A stretch of DNA of 64,000 nucleotides from Simmondsia chinensis (taxonomy: Eukaryota > Streptophyta > Magnoliopsida > Caryophyllales > Simmondsiaceae): the NCBI GenBank assembly GCA_018398585.1, contig JAGTTD010000005.1, positions 38,690,750-38,754,749 of the forward strand, given 5' to 3'. The notes below the pieces were generated by a model. That model was not told the DNA's origin. It did not search any database and saw only the letters and a program-made list of their open reading frames with translations. Shown here in pieces: positions 1 to 11,599 of the stretch. A program made the translations under genes and the position numbers. How positions within the stretch are numbered: the stretch's first letter is position 1; each line of letters begins with the position of its first letter.

Positions 1-520
1 AGCTACAGTAAATGATGCTATTTTGATAAATATTTTTAGAACTATGCCATCTTGATAATTTTTTTTAAATAGTGCCAATTGGGTAAAAAACTCTAATAAA
101 AATAAGGGCAAAACATAGTAAGACTTCCTAAACTTTATAATTAATCACAACATACCCCTCTCCACTTTCATTTGAAATTCATTTGAAGTACATATTTGGG
201 CTCTTGTTTGGTTGGCAGGAAGTTCGTAGGATACAAGAAGAAGCAATTGCTTAGCCATTTTCAATTCCTTCAAAACGCGAATAATAACTTACCTAGCTCC
301 CCCAAGTAGTTCTAATTCATTCGTTTTTAATTAGCTTCTCCAAGAAAATTTTATTTCCCATCCTAACAACGAAACATCTTTTACCCACTTCTTGAGAAGT
401 TGACACGGGAATGAATTCTTAAAAATACAACTTCCCGTAGAAATTTAAGTCATGTGGCAATCAATTTTTACTCTTTAAAAACTAAGTTACAAACATGAAA
501 AATACGTAACTATATGTTAT
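1..520. other. AT-rich intergenic DNA, no gene seen
   Basis: No reading frame of note, no recognised repeat and no RNA gene was found here. The stretch ends at the left target-site duplication of the LINE fragment that follows. Confidence 0.5.
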
Positions 521-539
521 TAGCAAAACATTATATATA

Positions 540-1421
540 TATATATATTTTGATAATTATAAAGAGCAAAAGCTCAATACAAAAAGCAGCTGCAGCACAA
601 AAGGCCCTGGAAATAAAGTACCACAAAAATACAACACAAAATGAACCCAAAATGCAAAAATGCATAGGCCTATGACTCCTTCAAACCCAAACTTTTAGAA
701 ACTTCTACATGCATCCTATACCATCAAACATCCTAGAATAGCCTCAACCTCCCAACCTTGCAGCAGGATAATCTGGGATGTTCCTGGGCTACCAATTTTT
801 CATGCTAGCCACTGAGCATGCAACTTCAGTCGGAGAGTACGGGGAATTCAGCACACCAAGCCTTCACCTAGAAACCTAACCTTAGCTTGCTGGACCAAAT
901 GACATCCCTCGAATTCCATCGGGCATTTATGAAGACAATGTTGTTCCTAGTGCACCAAATCTCCCAAATGATCACAAAGAACAGAGACAACCATGCTTTT
1001 CTGTAGAACTTCTGGCCCATCACATAAGAGGACCGTTGAAAGAAGTGATCTTTGATGAATTGCGGGCATATTGATTGAATTCCCCACCATTTGAAGCATG
1101 AACACCAAACCTTCCAAGATTCCTCACAAGTGAGAAAGAGATGATCGATACTTTCTTCCTCTTTACCTCACAGGGGACACCATCTATCTTGATCTGAAAT
1201 GATACCTATATTCCACAGCCTTTTCTTCGTGTTCATTTTACCAAGGAGCACCATCCAAACCAAAATTTCAACCTTGGGAGGAGCTAAGCCTTTCCACGCC
1301 CCACACACTAGGTGATCAACTGAAATTCCCCCTGAGAGCTGATCAATAACTGCTTGACAGAATGATCTCATTGAGAACGAATCATCAGACTCCAAATTCC
1401 ACCATATTTTGTCTTGATCAA
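540..1421 (-). mobile_element. 5'-truncated LINE remnant (zf-RVT region)
   Basis: On the minus strand, 1395-1168 encodes the zinc-binding region that follows the reverse transcriptase of plant L1-type LINEs (WKGLAPPKVEILVWMVLL, ending DRWCPL). After one in-frame TGA the same frame continues through LFLTCEESWKVWCSCFKWWG and IWCTRNNIVF to about 900. The fragment is bounded by a perfect 19-bp direct repeat (521-539 and 1422-1440, TAGCAAAACATTATATATA), a target-site duplication. The 3' end lies at the left with an AT-rich tail, so the copy is a 5'-truncated retroposition of roughly 0.9 kb. It is not functional. Confidence 0.85.
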
Positions 1422-1440
1422 TAGCAAAACATTATATATA

Positions 1441-1699
1441 CATCATTCAAATTAAAAAAAATTGTATATTGTATATTTTATTTGTATTAAACTAATGACT
1501 ATACCTTTGAATACAAAATTAACAGTAATCAAAATATACAGACGGAAATGAGGAAAAGTTTGTGCTCAAAAAAAAAAAAAAAAAAAAGAGGTTAAGTTTA
1601 AAACAACGTTATTCACGATTTCGAGCAAAAGCAGTACCATATATTAAATTCTAGAATTGTAAATAGCAACCGTGTATTATGCGGGACAACACTAGTATA
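1441..1699. other. Short AT-rich spacer with poly-A run
   Basis: Non-coding spacer between the LINE fragment and the hAT-like element, with a run of about 20 A near 1567-1587. Nothing else was recognised. Confidence 0.5.
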
Positions 1700-2616
1700 T
1701 AAGGGTGTATACGGTCCGGTTTGGCGGTTTATGGTTACCAAACCGGACCAAACCGTAGAAATACGGTTTGAAAATTTTCTAAGCCAAAACTAAACCGTTT
1801 TATCTCACAAACCAAACCGGACCAAACCGTAGTTCTAGTCCGGTCTGGTCCGGTTTATGGTTTTAACCATTATAATATAAAAATTGTTATTAACACTAAT
1901 ATAAACATAATTTGATCAATATTAAAATCATCATTAACTAAAAAAACATAAAAAAATACGAAAACTTTACTTCTTTTCCTAATTAATAGTATAATATATG
2001 TTTATACTATATAAACAAAAACTATGAACAACACATAAAATTAGTTTGTTAAGTTCAGTAGTAACGTTTTTTGGAAAATTCAACAGTATTTGTTAAGTTG
2101 TTGATGAAATATTTAATAGTTTAGTCGGAGATTGGGTTAAATTGAATCAACGAGTAAATATGACTTCATCTAATATGATTCTGTTGTTAAAAATTACATC
2201 ATTACCTTAAGTTAAATTTGACCAAATAACTAAATTGACATAATCTAAATTATAAAGGGACTAAATTGACATAATTAAAAGTATAAGGCTTAAGTTGACA
2301 AGATTAGAAAAGTACAAAGGTTTTTAGTGTAAATAATCCTAATTATTTTTATTGAGTTATCAAGTAAATTTTGCCACTAATATAACTTGTTATGATTTTG
2401 ATGATATAAATAATTTGGATCCTTTAGTTTATGATTTTTATGGTTTATGGTTTAAGTTTGGTTTAAATCTAAACCTAAACCGTAAATCCTAATAACCAAA
2501 GTTTCTTAAACTAAACCATAATTTTTTAAACCATAAACAATATTAACCAAACCAAACCGTAATTTACGGTTTGGTTCGGTTTGGAGTACGGTTTAAACCA
2601 TATTTTGCACACCCCT
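1700..2616. mobile_element. Non-autonomous hAT-like element with 9-bp direct repeats
   Basis: Both ends carry an imperfect inverted motif (left AAGGGTGTATACGGTCCGG, right in reverse complement AGGGGTGTGCAAAATATGG). ACTAGTATA flanks the element at 1691-1699 and 2617-2625; an 8-bp duplication is the hAT hallmark, and the extra matching base is ambiguous. Subterminal regions are packed with AAACCG/CGGTTT repeats in both orientations, as in transposase-binding subterminal repeats. There is no transposase reading frame, so the element would need transposase from elsewhere. Confidence 0.75.
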
Positions 2617-2679
2617 ACTAGTATAGATTAAGCTTTAGGATCTTATATTCTTAAATGGAGGTCGAGGACATGGGTATTC

Positions 2680-3182
2680 AGGGCTGTAAATGAGCCAAGC
2701 CAGCTCACGAGCCAGTTTGACTCGGCTTGTTAAGGGCTTGACTTGGGTTCGTCTAAGCCGACTCGACAGCTGGCTCGGCTCATTTAAGGGCGGTTCATTT
2801 AAATAAACGAGCCAAATCAAACCGAAGCCGTCTCGGCTCCAACTACAGGTATGCTTTTTTATTTTCAGTTTTCATGCATGATTTATTTTATTATCCTTTT
2901 TTGGCATTCCAAGTAACAATAATCATAAAAGTCTAACAAGCTTAATAAATCAGCTTAACGAGTTTGGTAAACGAGCCTAATGAGCAAACAAAGCTCAACG
3001 AGCCAGCGTGCTAAATAATTAAGCCAAAATGATACTGATATTGAGCTGGTCTTATTTAGTAAACGAGTTGAGCAGAGCACAGATATGCGGATCGATTAGA
3101 TAAACGACACCGATACCGAGCCGGTCTTATTTAGTTAATGAGCTAAGCCAAGCAAGTTGTGGCTTGATTCATTTGCAGCCTT
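2680..3182. mobile_element. Second hAT-like non-autonomous element
   Basis: It starts AGGGCTGTAAATGAGCCAAG and ends with the inverted counterpart (GGCTTGATTCATTTGCAGCC then TT). GAGCC/GGCTC motifs recur in both orientations near the ends. No transposase frame and no clean target duplication were seen. The left flank (about 2632-2679, up to GACATGGGTATT) matches the edge of the repeat module seen again at 25680-25735, 34200-34240 and 48800-48860 (complement), so this is one more copy of that module edge. Confidence 0.55.
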
Positions 3183-3330
3183 AAATATGTCAATTAGAGT
3201 GTTATCTTCAATTTATTATTTCTTCAAGAAATTTTAATTATAAAAAAATAAATCTAAACTACTAATATCAGAGCAACTATCATGTTTTTAGGAACACTCC
3301 AGATTAAGATAGTGGTATATATATGTATAT

Positions 3331-3541
3331 ATGGCTCCCATTTAAGTAGGGTTTGGGGGGTGAAAGTATGCAGCCTTTCCCCTTTAGGTTATTACCCCTG
3401 AAGAGAGGCTGTTTTCGAGTGCTTTTAATCTAAGGGTGAGGACTTCCTAGGAGGTCATGCATCCTGGTACTGCTCTCGCACAAGCACTCTTAACTTCGTA
3501 GTTCTAATGGGATTCGTTGACGGTATGTTGGTATTCTCTTT
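3331..3541 (-). mobile_element. 5S rRNA-headed SINE, copy 1 (3' tail eroded)
   Basis: Reading on the minus strand, a 5S rRNA-like block (GGATGCATGACCTCCTAGGA in the C-box area, and the A-box area around AAGTTAAG) is followed by the family tail (GGTAATAACCTAAAGGGG, GGCTGCATACTTTCACC). The TTG-rich terminus has been replaced by AT sequence at about 3310-3330. The 5' end is of the CCAAAGAG...ACCAACATACCG type shared with copies at 46663 and 56007. It is non-coding and would have been transcribed by RNA polymerase III from the internal 5S promoter. Confidence 0.7.
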
Positions 3542-4796
3542 GGTCAAATTATCATGACCTGAAAACTTTGATTTTCATTGCTAAATAAAAAATAAAAAAT
3601 ATTTTGATATATTTTAAATTGTTTAAATCTACTTTGGAGGGAAAAAGAAAGAGAACTTTTAGCATTTAGTTAGGTTGGTGAAAGATATGTTACGTTTGTT
3701 ATTTATTATTTGTATTGATTAATTTTGATTTTAATTTTAATTTTTTATATATGTAATGCTTTTTTTAATGTAAATTTATTCGATATTATTTCTTTACTTG
3801 TAAATTTTAATGAATATCCAACTATAAGACCTAATACTTTACCCTTGAGCCGACCCTAACAGAACTTTCAATTATTAGCGTCTTAATATGCTTAATACTC
3901 CCTTTCGTTTTCAGGATTATGAAATGCTATTATTTTAAACATGTGTTTTTATAATATTATTATTCTATAAAACATAATGACAAAAAATAGTCTATCATAT
4001 TCTATAAAACATAATGACAAAAAATAGTCTATCATATATTATAAATTAACTATATAATAAAATGCATATTCACGCAAAACTAGTACTCATCTACTGCATC
4101 TGTTGAATTTATTATTTCATCTTTATTATATATACAACAATTAATCTAAAAATAACTCAACTACATGCCAATATACTAAAAAATAATTCCTACATTCTGC
4201 CAACATCCTGCAAGCCAAACAAGAGCTAAAATTCGTATTTCTCATAAATTTTTACTTTTCGCATCTACTTTCTGCATACCAAATGAGGCTTTAATAATAG
4301 TACGGTAATTGTGCAATAATGCAGCATGAACAAATAAAAACGAGTAATAATTATTTTTCATGAAATTGAGTTAAAATTATGGCCTTGTCTAATTTTAGGA
4401 TCAGTAGACGCAGGAAGAACGAATTTATTAAAAGTGAAAATTGTTTAGCATTTCTAGTAAATACAACAACTAAAATGTAGAAAATGACTTACCTAACTCT
4501 CCTAGATAAGTTCTAGTTCTTTTTTGAACTAGCGCCGCCTCCCCCCCCCCCCCCCCCCCCCCCCCCCCAAAAAAAGTAGTTTTATTTGTCACTATGACAA
4601 CCAAACACTTTGTACCTACTTTTCAAGGTAGACACATGAATTAAATTTCTGGTAAATGGAACTTTTGATAAGAATTTGATCCATATAACAATCAAACAAG
4701 GCCTATGAATTTGTTTTGTACATTCTCTTAAAATTACTTGCATTTTACTTTTCTTGTTTAATTAGAAACATATTTTTAGTCATACGATAAATAGTA
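3542..4796. other. AT-rich intergenic DNA with small tandem duplication and poly-C run
   Basis: No gene was found. A 37-bp unit beginning TATTCTATAAAACATAATGA is duplicated head to tail at 3961-4034. A homopolymer of 28 C occurs at 4541-4568, followed directly by A residues. The rest is unremarkable AT-rich sequence. Confidence 0.55.
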
Positions 4797-4801
4797 CTTA
4801 T

Positions 4802-5422
4802 TGAAAAGAAAATTTAAACAAATCTAGTACGCTAAGATACCAATTTGTGGAGGAAAACTTAATGCGGAAGCGTAAACTTTGATAGCTTGATTCGATTCAA
4901 ATAATATAACTCACGCAAAACGAGAAGTAAACAAATATGGAGAAAGAAATAACAAAACAAGAACACACAATATTTACGTGGAAACCCCTCTACAATCGAG
5001 AGGAGAGAAAACCACGGGCGGAGATGGAGATTCTTTATTAACTGAACGGAAGAATTACAACGACACTTTCCAGAACGAGATATATGGAAGAATTACAATC
5101 ACTCCCTCTTAACTCTCGTAGCACTCAAATATCTTGGAGGAATTACGAAATTACCTCGTTTTCTTAATGGCGGCTCACACGCTCTTTGATTGGATACTTT
5201 CTGACGTAAATCCTACGTCCCTATTTATAGAAAATAATTAGGGCCGTCGGAAAACGACTCCCGATCAATCGGAACCCACCGATCGATCGGCGCTCTAAAC
5301 TTCCTAAACCACCCGAATCTTTCCTTAAACCACCCGATCGATCGGGTTCTCTCCCGATCGACCGGTGACCCTACGGCAGCCCCAATAAAAATAAAACAAG
5401 TAATTTGAGACATAACCTAACA
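4802..5422 (-). repeat. 3' LTR of the Copia element
   Basis: Direct repeat of 7216-7836. The end distal to coding contains clustered CCGATCGATCGG-type palindromes at about 5265-5370. TG/CA termini adjoin the 5-bp target duplication. Confidence 0.9.
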
Positions 5423-5647
5423 AATCTCCGCCTTGGCTCAAATTACATACATAAAAGAATTTCCTTCACGTTCTCCACTAAACCCCCACACACGGGGTTA
5501 ACACAACGAAGTACGAAACCTAACCGTGCGAAGCTTGAACTTCCTGTTAGGTAGAAACTGAGTGAACATATCTGAGAGGTTATCAGCAATGCCAATCTTC
5601 TTCTTTGTATTGGCTCTTGACACATCATCTGAAACAGCCACTTGTTG

Positions 5648-7180
5648 CTAAACTGTGTTACTGAACTGAACTCCCTCTGTCTTACTCACCTGACCTGAAT
5701 CACAACCAACTGATGACATCTTCTGTGGAGAAACTAATGAAGACTCACCAAACGTGACACGTCTACTCGTCAGGAATTGTTTGAAGCGAAAACCTTTCTG
5801 CTTCCCATAAAGCCCTTGTTCACATACCAGCAGTCCTCTGGACTGACTACACAAAGAGCCCCTCACACTGTGCTCAGACAGACACCTATCACCTGAACGA
5901 TCCAATCTCAAACGTCCTAAATTTGTGATCTCTAGTTTTGTCAATAACAAGGATGATGAAGATGCTGCAATAGATCTAACAATTGTGGAACCGACAAGTT
6001 CATACAACGTACCTAACCTTCTGCCCTTCATAACTGTCAAAGCACCCTTAACGACCTTCAAAACTCCACCTTCAACTGTGTACCTATACCCTTTAGATTC
6101 CAGAGTACCCAAAGAGATGAGATTTTTCTTCAAATCAGGAACATGACGAACATCGCCCAAAACCCTGATAGTGCCATCGAACATCCTAAAACGAATTGTT
6201 CCTATACCCAAAACTTTGTATGGATTAACATTACCCATCAAAACAACTCCACCTTGAATAGACTCGTACGTGGAAAACCAATCCCGATTGGGACAGACAT
6301 GATAGGAGCAACCCGAATCCAAAATCCAACTATCTTTCAAAATAGACTGAGGTTCAGACACGGACAAAAGAAGATCTTTATTCTCACCACCAACAACACT
6401 AGCTGCTACGGATCTCTGGTCAGACCTGTTATCTGCTTCTAATTTTCTCTTAAGCTTATAATAGTCTTTCTTAATGTACCCTTTCTTATGACAGTAGTTA
6501 CAAGTTAGGTCTTGATACCTAGACTTAGACTTGTTTCCACTATGATCATACTCGGTTCTCCCCCTCACAAATAAACCACTACCTGAGTTATACACAGAGT
6601 CAGATAATTCCTTATCTACTCGTTCTTTACTTAGTAGGTTTCTCTTAACTTCATCTACAGATATGGTTTGTCTACCCCCATAAATCATGCTTTCGACAAA
6701 ATCCTTATATAAAGCAGAGAGGGAACATAACAACAACATTGCCTGATCTTCATCTTTAGGAGCACCATCCAATTCTTTCAATTCTTGAATAATCGAATTA
6801 AACTCATTAACATGATTCTTAAGTGACGTACCTTCTGACATACGAAACGTGAATAACCGGCGCTTAACTGCGAGTTTGTTGGAGACATGCTTGAAACAGA
6901 ACATATCCTGCAATTTCTCCCATAACTCCTTAGCGGTCTTCACTTCCAGAACTTCTGTCAAAACGTCATCGGTAAGACACATCTGAATTGTTGTGAGCGC
7001 CTTCTCATCCAACTCCTCCCATTGTGTTTATGTAAGATTCTCTGATTTCTTCTCTTTCCCATCTAAAGCTTTCTTCAAGCCATTCTGAGTCAAGAGGCCC
7101 TTAACGCGAACCTGCCATAAACTGAAGCTCCCTTGACCACCAAACTTCTCAATTTCGGATCTAATTACGGACGTAATATT
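5648..7180 (-). pseudogene. Copia gag-protease polyprotein, truncated
   Basis: The open frame from 7012 is 454 codons. The same frame continues upstream without an ATG to about 7190 (KFGGQGSFSLWQVRVKGLL), interrupted by one TAA at 7028-7030. In order it holds a UBN2-type Gag domain (LTDDVLTEVLEVKTAKELW, RLFTFRMSEG), a degenerate zinc knuckle, an aspartic protease motif (WILDSGCSYHVCP) and the pre-integrase region (HVPDLKKNLISLGTLESKGY). The knuckle reads CNYCHKKGYIKKDYYK. The usual His and last Cys are both Tyr, consistent with two transitions, so zinc binding is probably lost. After that the frame jumps to integrase-end sequence across a deletion scar. The product is not expected to be functional. 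Confidence 0.85.
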
Positions 7181-7215
7181 ATCAAATCGAAATAAATAGG
7201 GCACTCATACCAATT

Positions 7216-7836
7216 TGAAAAGAAAACTTAAACAAATCTAGTATGCTAAGATACCAATTTGTGGAGGAAAGCTTAATGCGGAAGCGTAAACCCTGATAAC
7301 TTGATTCGATTCAAATAATATAACTCAATCAAAACGAGACGTAAACAAATATGGAGAAAGAAAGAACAAAAAAAGAACACACAATATTTACATGGAAACC
7401 CCTCTACAATCGAGAGGGGAGAAAACCACGGGCGGAGATGAAGATTCTTTATTAACTGAATGGAAGAATTACAACGACACTTCCCAGAACGAGATATATG
7501 GAAGAATTACAATCACTCCCTCTGAACTCTCGTAGCACTCAAATATCTTGGAGGAATTACGAAATCACCTCGTTTTCTTAATGGCGGCTCACACGCTCTT
7601 TGATTGGATACTTTCTGACGTAAACCCTACGTCCCTATTTATAGAAAATAATTAGGGCCGGCGGAAAACGACTCCCGATCGATCGGAACCCACCGATCGA
7701 TCGGCGTTCTAAACTTCCTAAACCACCCGAATCTTTTCTTAAATCACCCGATCGATCGGTTTCTCTCCCGATCGATCGGTGACCCTACGGCAGCCCCAAT
7801 AAAAATAAAATAAGTAATTTGAGACATAACCTAACA
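7216..7836 (-). repeat. 5' LTR of the Copia element
   Basis: Near-identical to 4802-5422, with the same GATCGATCGG palindrome cluster (7675-7780). It is followed on the minus strand by the tRNA-Met-like primer-binding site, which fixes this as the 5' LTR. Confidence 0.9.
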
Positions 7837-7841
7837 CTTAT

Positions 7842-8384
7842 GAATTGTTATCGTCAATGCAATATTTTCAATATTTGTTACATTACAGCACGTGAATATT
7901 CTTCTAAAATCTTTAGAATATATTTATTTGATATCATTTTTTATTTTTATTTTTAACTTTGAGAAATTAATATTAAGTTTTGAAACATTTTTCTCTAATT
8001 CGGATTGAGTTTTCAATTTTTAGTCAAACTAAAAAAAAATGATAAAATTAGGTAAAAAAGTAATTTAAAATATGATTTTCGAATTTTAGAAAATCCAAAC
8101 GCTACAACTAAAATATAATAACAATTAGGCTATTGATAAAAAAAAAATCTATGACTCGCCTCGGCTCGACTTATTTACAGCACAACAGGTATTTAAACTT
8201 TTAGCTAATCACACATTCTACAGCAATATGAACAGTGCACGCTTTATTCTATCTTATCTTATAAAAAGCAAATGATACATGCCTCGTGAATGTGATTGAA
8301 ATTATAACATAAGGTAATTTCTTTCTTCTTTCTTTTTGGCAGAAAGATAATTTATTTCGTAACTTTCTTTTAGCCAATCATGCA
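7842..8384. other. AT-rich intergenic DNA
   Basis: No gene was found. There are several A/T homopolymers and a short GACTCGCCTCGGCTCGAC patch at 8152-8170, like the GAGCC-rich hAT-like subterminal repeats, but its ends could not be defined. Confidence 0.45.
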
Positions 8385-8387
8385 TTT

Positions 8388-8890
8388 TACAGTATGTTGG
8401 ATCCGGTTGAATCGAAGAAGACGAGGAGTATACTTGAAATAGACTCACATGTGAAAGGAAGTATTGAAGATTCCACAGATAAGTCTATGTAATGGAATCC
8501 TACATTGGAATTTATGAGATTGAAGAGATTAATTTATAAGTGTAGTAGGTTACTCCATTTATTGCTAGTTGATTTTATGATAGAATCTCATTTGGACTTA
8601 TGTGTAGACCTCGTATCTTCCAACTATGTGGGTCAGGCTTCAAGGCCCGGTAAAACTTTACAATTTAACTTATTAAGGTTAAGAAGAATAAAGAAAAACT
8701 CAAATTAACTTGGATCTCTTGGAGAGAGCTTAATAAATTAAATAATGTTGTGCTTTGATATCAATTGTGAAGAGCACCAACGAAATAAAAAAACCTTAAA
8801 TTGAAATAGCAATCACACACAAAAAACGGATCGGGAAGTAAAATTGAGATCACAGGGATTTACGTAATTTTGTTGAAAACTACATCCACT
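8388..8890 (+). mobile_element. TRIM/Copia LTR remnants
   Basis: 8388-8665 matches the short LTR seen twice at 25893-26470 (CCTACATTGGAATTTATGAG, GATTGAAGAGATTAATTTAT, GTAGGTTACTCCATTTATTG, then CATTTGGACTTATGTG). 8745-8890 is a separate LTR-end fragment (TTTGATATCAATTGTGAAGA... ACGTAATTTTGTTGAAAAC), resembling the end of a Copia LTR. There is no partner LTR and no coding sequence. Confidence 0.5.
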
Positions 8891-10954
8891 TGCGGGATAA
8901 AAGAGAGAGTTTTTTTTTAATTTTAAAATTTAATATATTTAGAAAATTATTAAAAAGTCATTTTAATAATTTTAACAAAAATTTAAAAGACACTAAATGA
9001 CAAATAATCAAACAAACAAATTTACATATAAAATTATTTTATATAAATAATTTAAATTTTAAAATTAAATATATATCTCTCCCGCCCCCTGCGGAATTTA
9101 CCATTTACAAAATTCGCTTACGTCGTCGTCGCTTGTGCATGCTCACGTCATCTGTGACAAATGTTCATGACGCCACCACTAGTGGTTGACACGTAAGATA
9201 TCTTGTATAAAATAAAAGTAACTTACAAAAAATTCTCATATCTTTGTTTTAATAATAGAAAATTTCTTTATAAATAAAACTATTTACTTAACCTCCTTTC
9301 TTTTAAAATTTATCACTTTACTCCATTTAACTTTTATTTTACTATTTTGTCCATCAAAAGTGAGGAATTAATTGTTTGATTTTATTTTTAGTTGGTAAAA
9401 AATAAAATTTTTATATCTTTAACCAAAAAAGGGGGATTTTTATATTTATAAAATTATAATTATTTAAAATAATAATAATATTATTATAAGTTTACAAAAT
9501 AAAAAAATTATTATTAAAATTTTCATAAAAAATATTATGAGAAAAAACGTACCATTTTTTTGTTGAAAATAATTTTAAATTAGATTTATAAATTTAAAAT
9601 TTAAAAATTTATGAAATTAAAAAACTGAAACAAGTAATGAAAAAATAACTTTTTGAAAAGTATGATAATATTTTTTAACTTTGGGTTTTAAAAGTTTTTC
9701 CAAAAATATGATCTTTCATAACTTATTTTCAAATTTTTAATTTCACACATTTTTTTATTTTTAAATTAATCAATTTTAAAATTTATTTTTAACCAATAGT
9801 TATTACATGTTATCTTATAGTATTTTTTTTAAAATTTAAAAAGTGTTCTATTATCTTCTAAATTTATAATATTATTATTATGATTAATTTAAATAATTAT
9901 ATTTATAAAAATAACAAAAATTTCTCTTACGTAATAATATAAAGCTCCTATCTTCAGTTTAAATACATAGAATTCCTATTTTTTGACAAAAAGTAGAAAA
10001 TCCCTAATTTTTAAATCATATGTTTTTTTTTAATTTTAAAATTATTAATCTAATTTTATTAATGTTAAAAATAATATTATATTTTAAAAAAAAATTTCAA
10101 GAATTCTTTTTTTAAATTTTTTCAGTTTCAAATCCATTTATCTAATCTAAAAATTATTTAAAACAAAAAATTATTATATTCTATCTTGTAATATTTTTAT
10201 GAAAATTTCCAAAATATTTTTTATTTTATAAAATTATAATATTATTACTATAATAAATTAAAATAATAATTTTTATAAATATAAAAAATCTCCTTTTTTT
10301 CTAAAAATATAAAATATACTTATTTTTTTTCCTAATAACATAAAACCCCCACCTCAAAATAAAATAAAAAACTTAAACCGTTTTTATTTTGAGGAAAAAA
10401 AATGGTCAAAAAAAAATTAATTGGTAGTAAAGCGATAATTTTTAAAAGTGAAGTGGTTTAGTGATTGATATTTTTTGTGAGGGGGGTTTTCCTTTATTCA
10501 AGTAAAAGACAATGTGATTTTTTGTAATTTACCTTAAAATAAATTGTAAAATATAGCTGTTAGAGTATAAAATCAATACTGAACCTTCATCTATAAGCTT
10601 AAGCTTTTGGGTGAGATGGCTCTTTGGCAATCGCTATTCTTTTTGTAATTGTTTCTTGCTCTTATTTGTTAATTAGTTTATTAGCATGCATGTGAAAGTC
10701 ATCAATTATTTCATGCTTGACACCAAATGAAGAAAGCAAAACATATTATCGCAATTAGAAACGTTTGTTGGTTTTTGTTGTGACGGTTGCAGTCATGTAG
10801 CGCCTGTTGATTTTTTTCTATGATTGTCTTGTAATTAGGGTTTTTTGGGTTGTTGTATTATGAGTATCTCTTTTTTGAATCCTGTTTTGGTACAGGTTGA
10901 TTCAAGTTCATTTGTACGAGGTACATATTTTGTACTCTGACTTTGTCGTTAATT
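8891..10954. other. Extremely AT-rich intergenic block
   Basis: About 1.6 kb (8900-10560) of almost continuous A/T homopolymers and AATTT/AAATT motifs, with very few G or C, contains no reading frame. One GC-containing island (9080-9200, CGTCGTCGTCGC) interrupts it. 10560-10954 is ordinary AT-rich sequence. No feature was recognised beyond the composition. Confidence 0.5.
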
Positions 10955-11058
10955 ATCCAAAAAAACTAGAAACAATTGTACGTAGACAATTAAAATATAT
11001 GGCATCATCCAAAAAAACTAGAAACAATTGTACGTAGATAATTAAAATATATGGCATC
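10955..11058. repeat. 52-bp tandem duplication
   Basis: A unit starting ATCCAAAAAAACTAGAAACA and ending ATATATGGCATC occurs twice head to tail (10955-11006 and 11007-11058) with one base difference, so it is a recent local duplication. Confidence 0.85.
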
Positions 11059-11160
11059 AGCAAAAACTAATGAATGTTAATGATGTTAACCTTAAGGTGT
11101 GACATTGAAAATTTTTGTAAAGTTTAGGTAGTTTTTACACAAACACACACATATATATAT

Positions 11161-11458
11161 GGTTGCGTTCTTATAAGAGAGTGAGCGTGTAAGAGGGGCG
11201 AATCCTAGTCTTCCATTATAATGGACGGCTAAGATTTATTGAATATAAAAAAAAAAACAATTTATGGCCATACCTCTTCATAGGGCAGAAAGGAAGAAGG
11301 GTAAGAGAATGAAATTATATATATTTTTTTCCTAATACTCAATAAATCTTAGCCATAAATTATTATTTTTGTTTAATATAAAATAAATTTTGACTGTCTA
11401 TTACAATGAAGGACCATAATTCGCCTCTCTCACGCTCTCACATTCTTATACGAATGCC
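11161..11458. mobile_element. MITE with about 40-bp terminal inverted repeats
   Basis: The left end GGTTGCGTTCTTATAAGAGA, followed by GTGAGCGTG and GAGGGGCGAAT, is the imperfect inverse of the right end (GGCATTCGTATAAGAATGTG in reverse complement). Its interior has a second inverted pair around ATTTATTGAATAT and AATACTCAATAAAT. It is flanked on both sides by ATATATATAT, which could be a 10-bp target duplication or chance in AT-rich DNA. The size and long TIRs suggest a Mutator-like MITE. A second copy is split by the Gypsy element at 13288. Confidence 0.7.
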
Positions 11459-11599
11459 ATATATATATATATACACACACACACAAAGGATCCTGGTACA
11501 CTCACCTCCTGATGTCATATTTTGAAGCTCATGCAGCATTATAAATTAGATGACCAAAATTTTCGAAAAATCAAACTTAACAAAAATTTTCAATGCCGC

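Larger units (their letters stand above)
4802..7836 (-). mobile_element. Internally deleted Copia LTR retrotransposon
   Basis: The structure is complete: 621-bp LTRs (4802-5422 and 7216-7836) begin TG and end CA, and a 5-bp target duplication CTTAT lies at 4797-4801 and 7837-7841. A primer-binding site resembling initiator-Met tRNA (TGGTATGAGTGCC on minus, 7200-7213) follows the 5' LTR. Only about 1.8 kb of internal DNA remains. It holds gag and protease, then a short integrase C-terminal scrap (LTSRRVTFGESS) and an RNase H C-terminal scrap (NLSDMFTQFLPNRKF, near 5550-5600). Most of integrase and all of the reverse transcriptase core are gone, so the copy is non-autonomous. By eye the LTRs differ at roughly 4% of sites, so insertion is fairly recent relative to the other elements here. 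Confidence 0.92.

Noticed and set aside
4541..4568. 28-C homopolymer as a regulatory or quadruplex element
   Set aside because: Could be a simple homopolymer or assembly artefact. Nothing around it suggests a function.
5925..6442. Plus-strand frames of 73 and 99 codons inside the Copia element
   Set aside because: They are complementary to the Copia gag-protease frame and have no features of their own.
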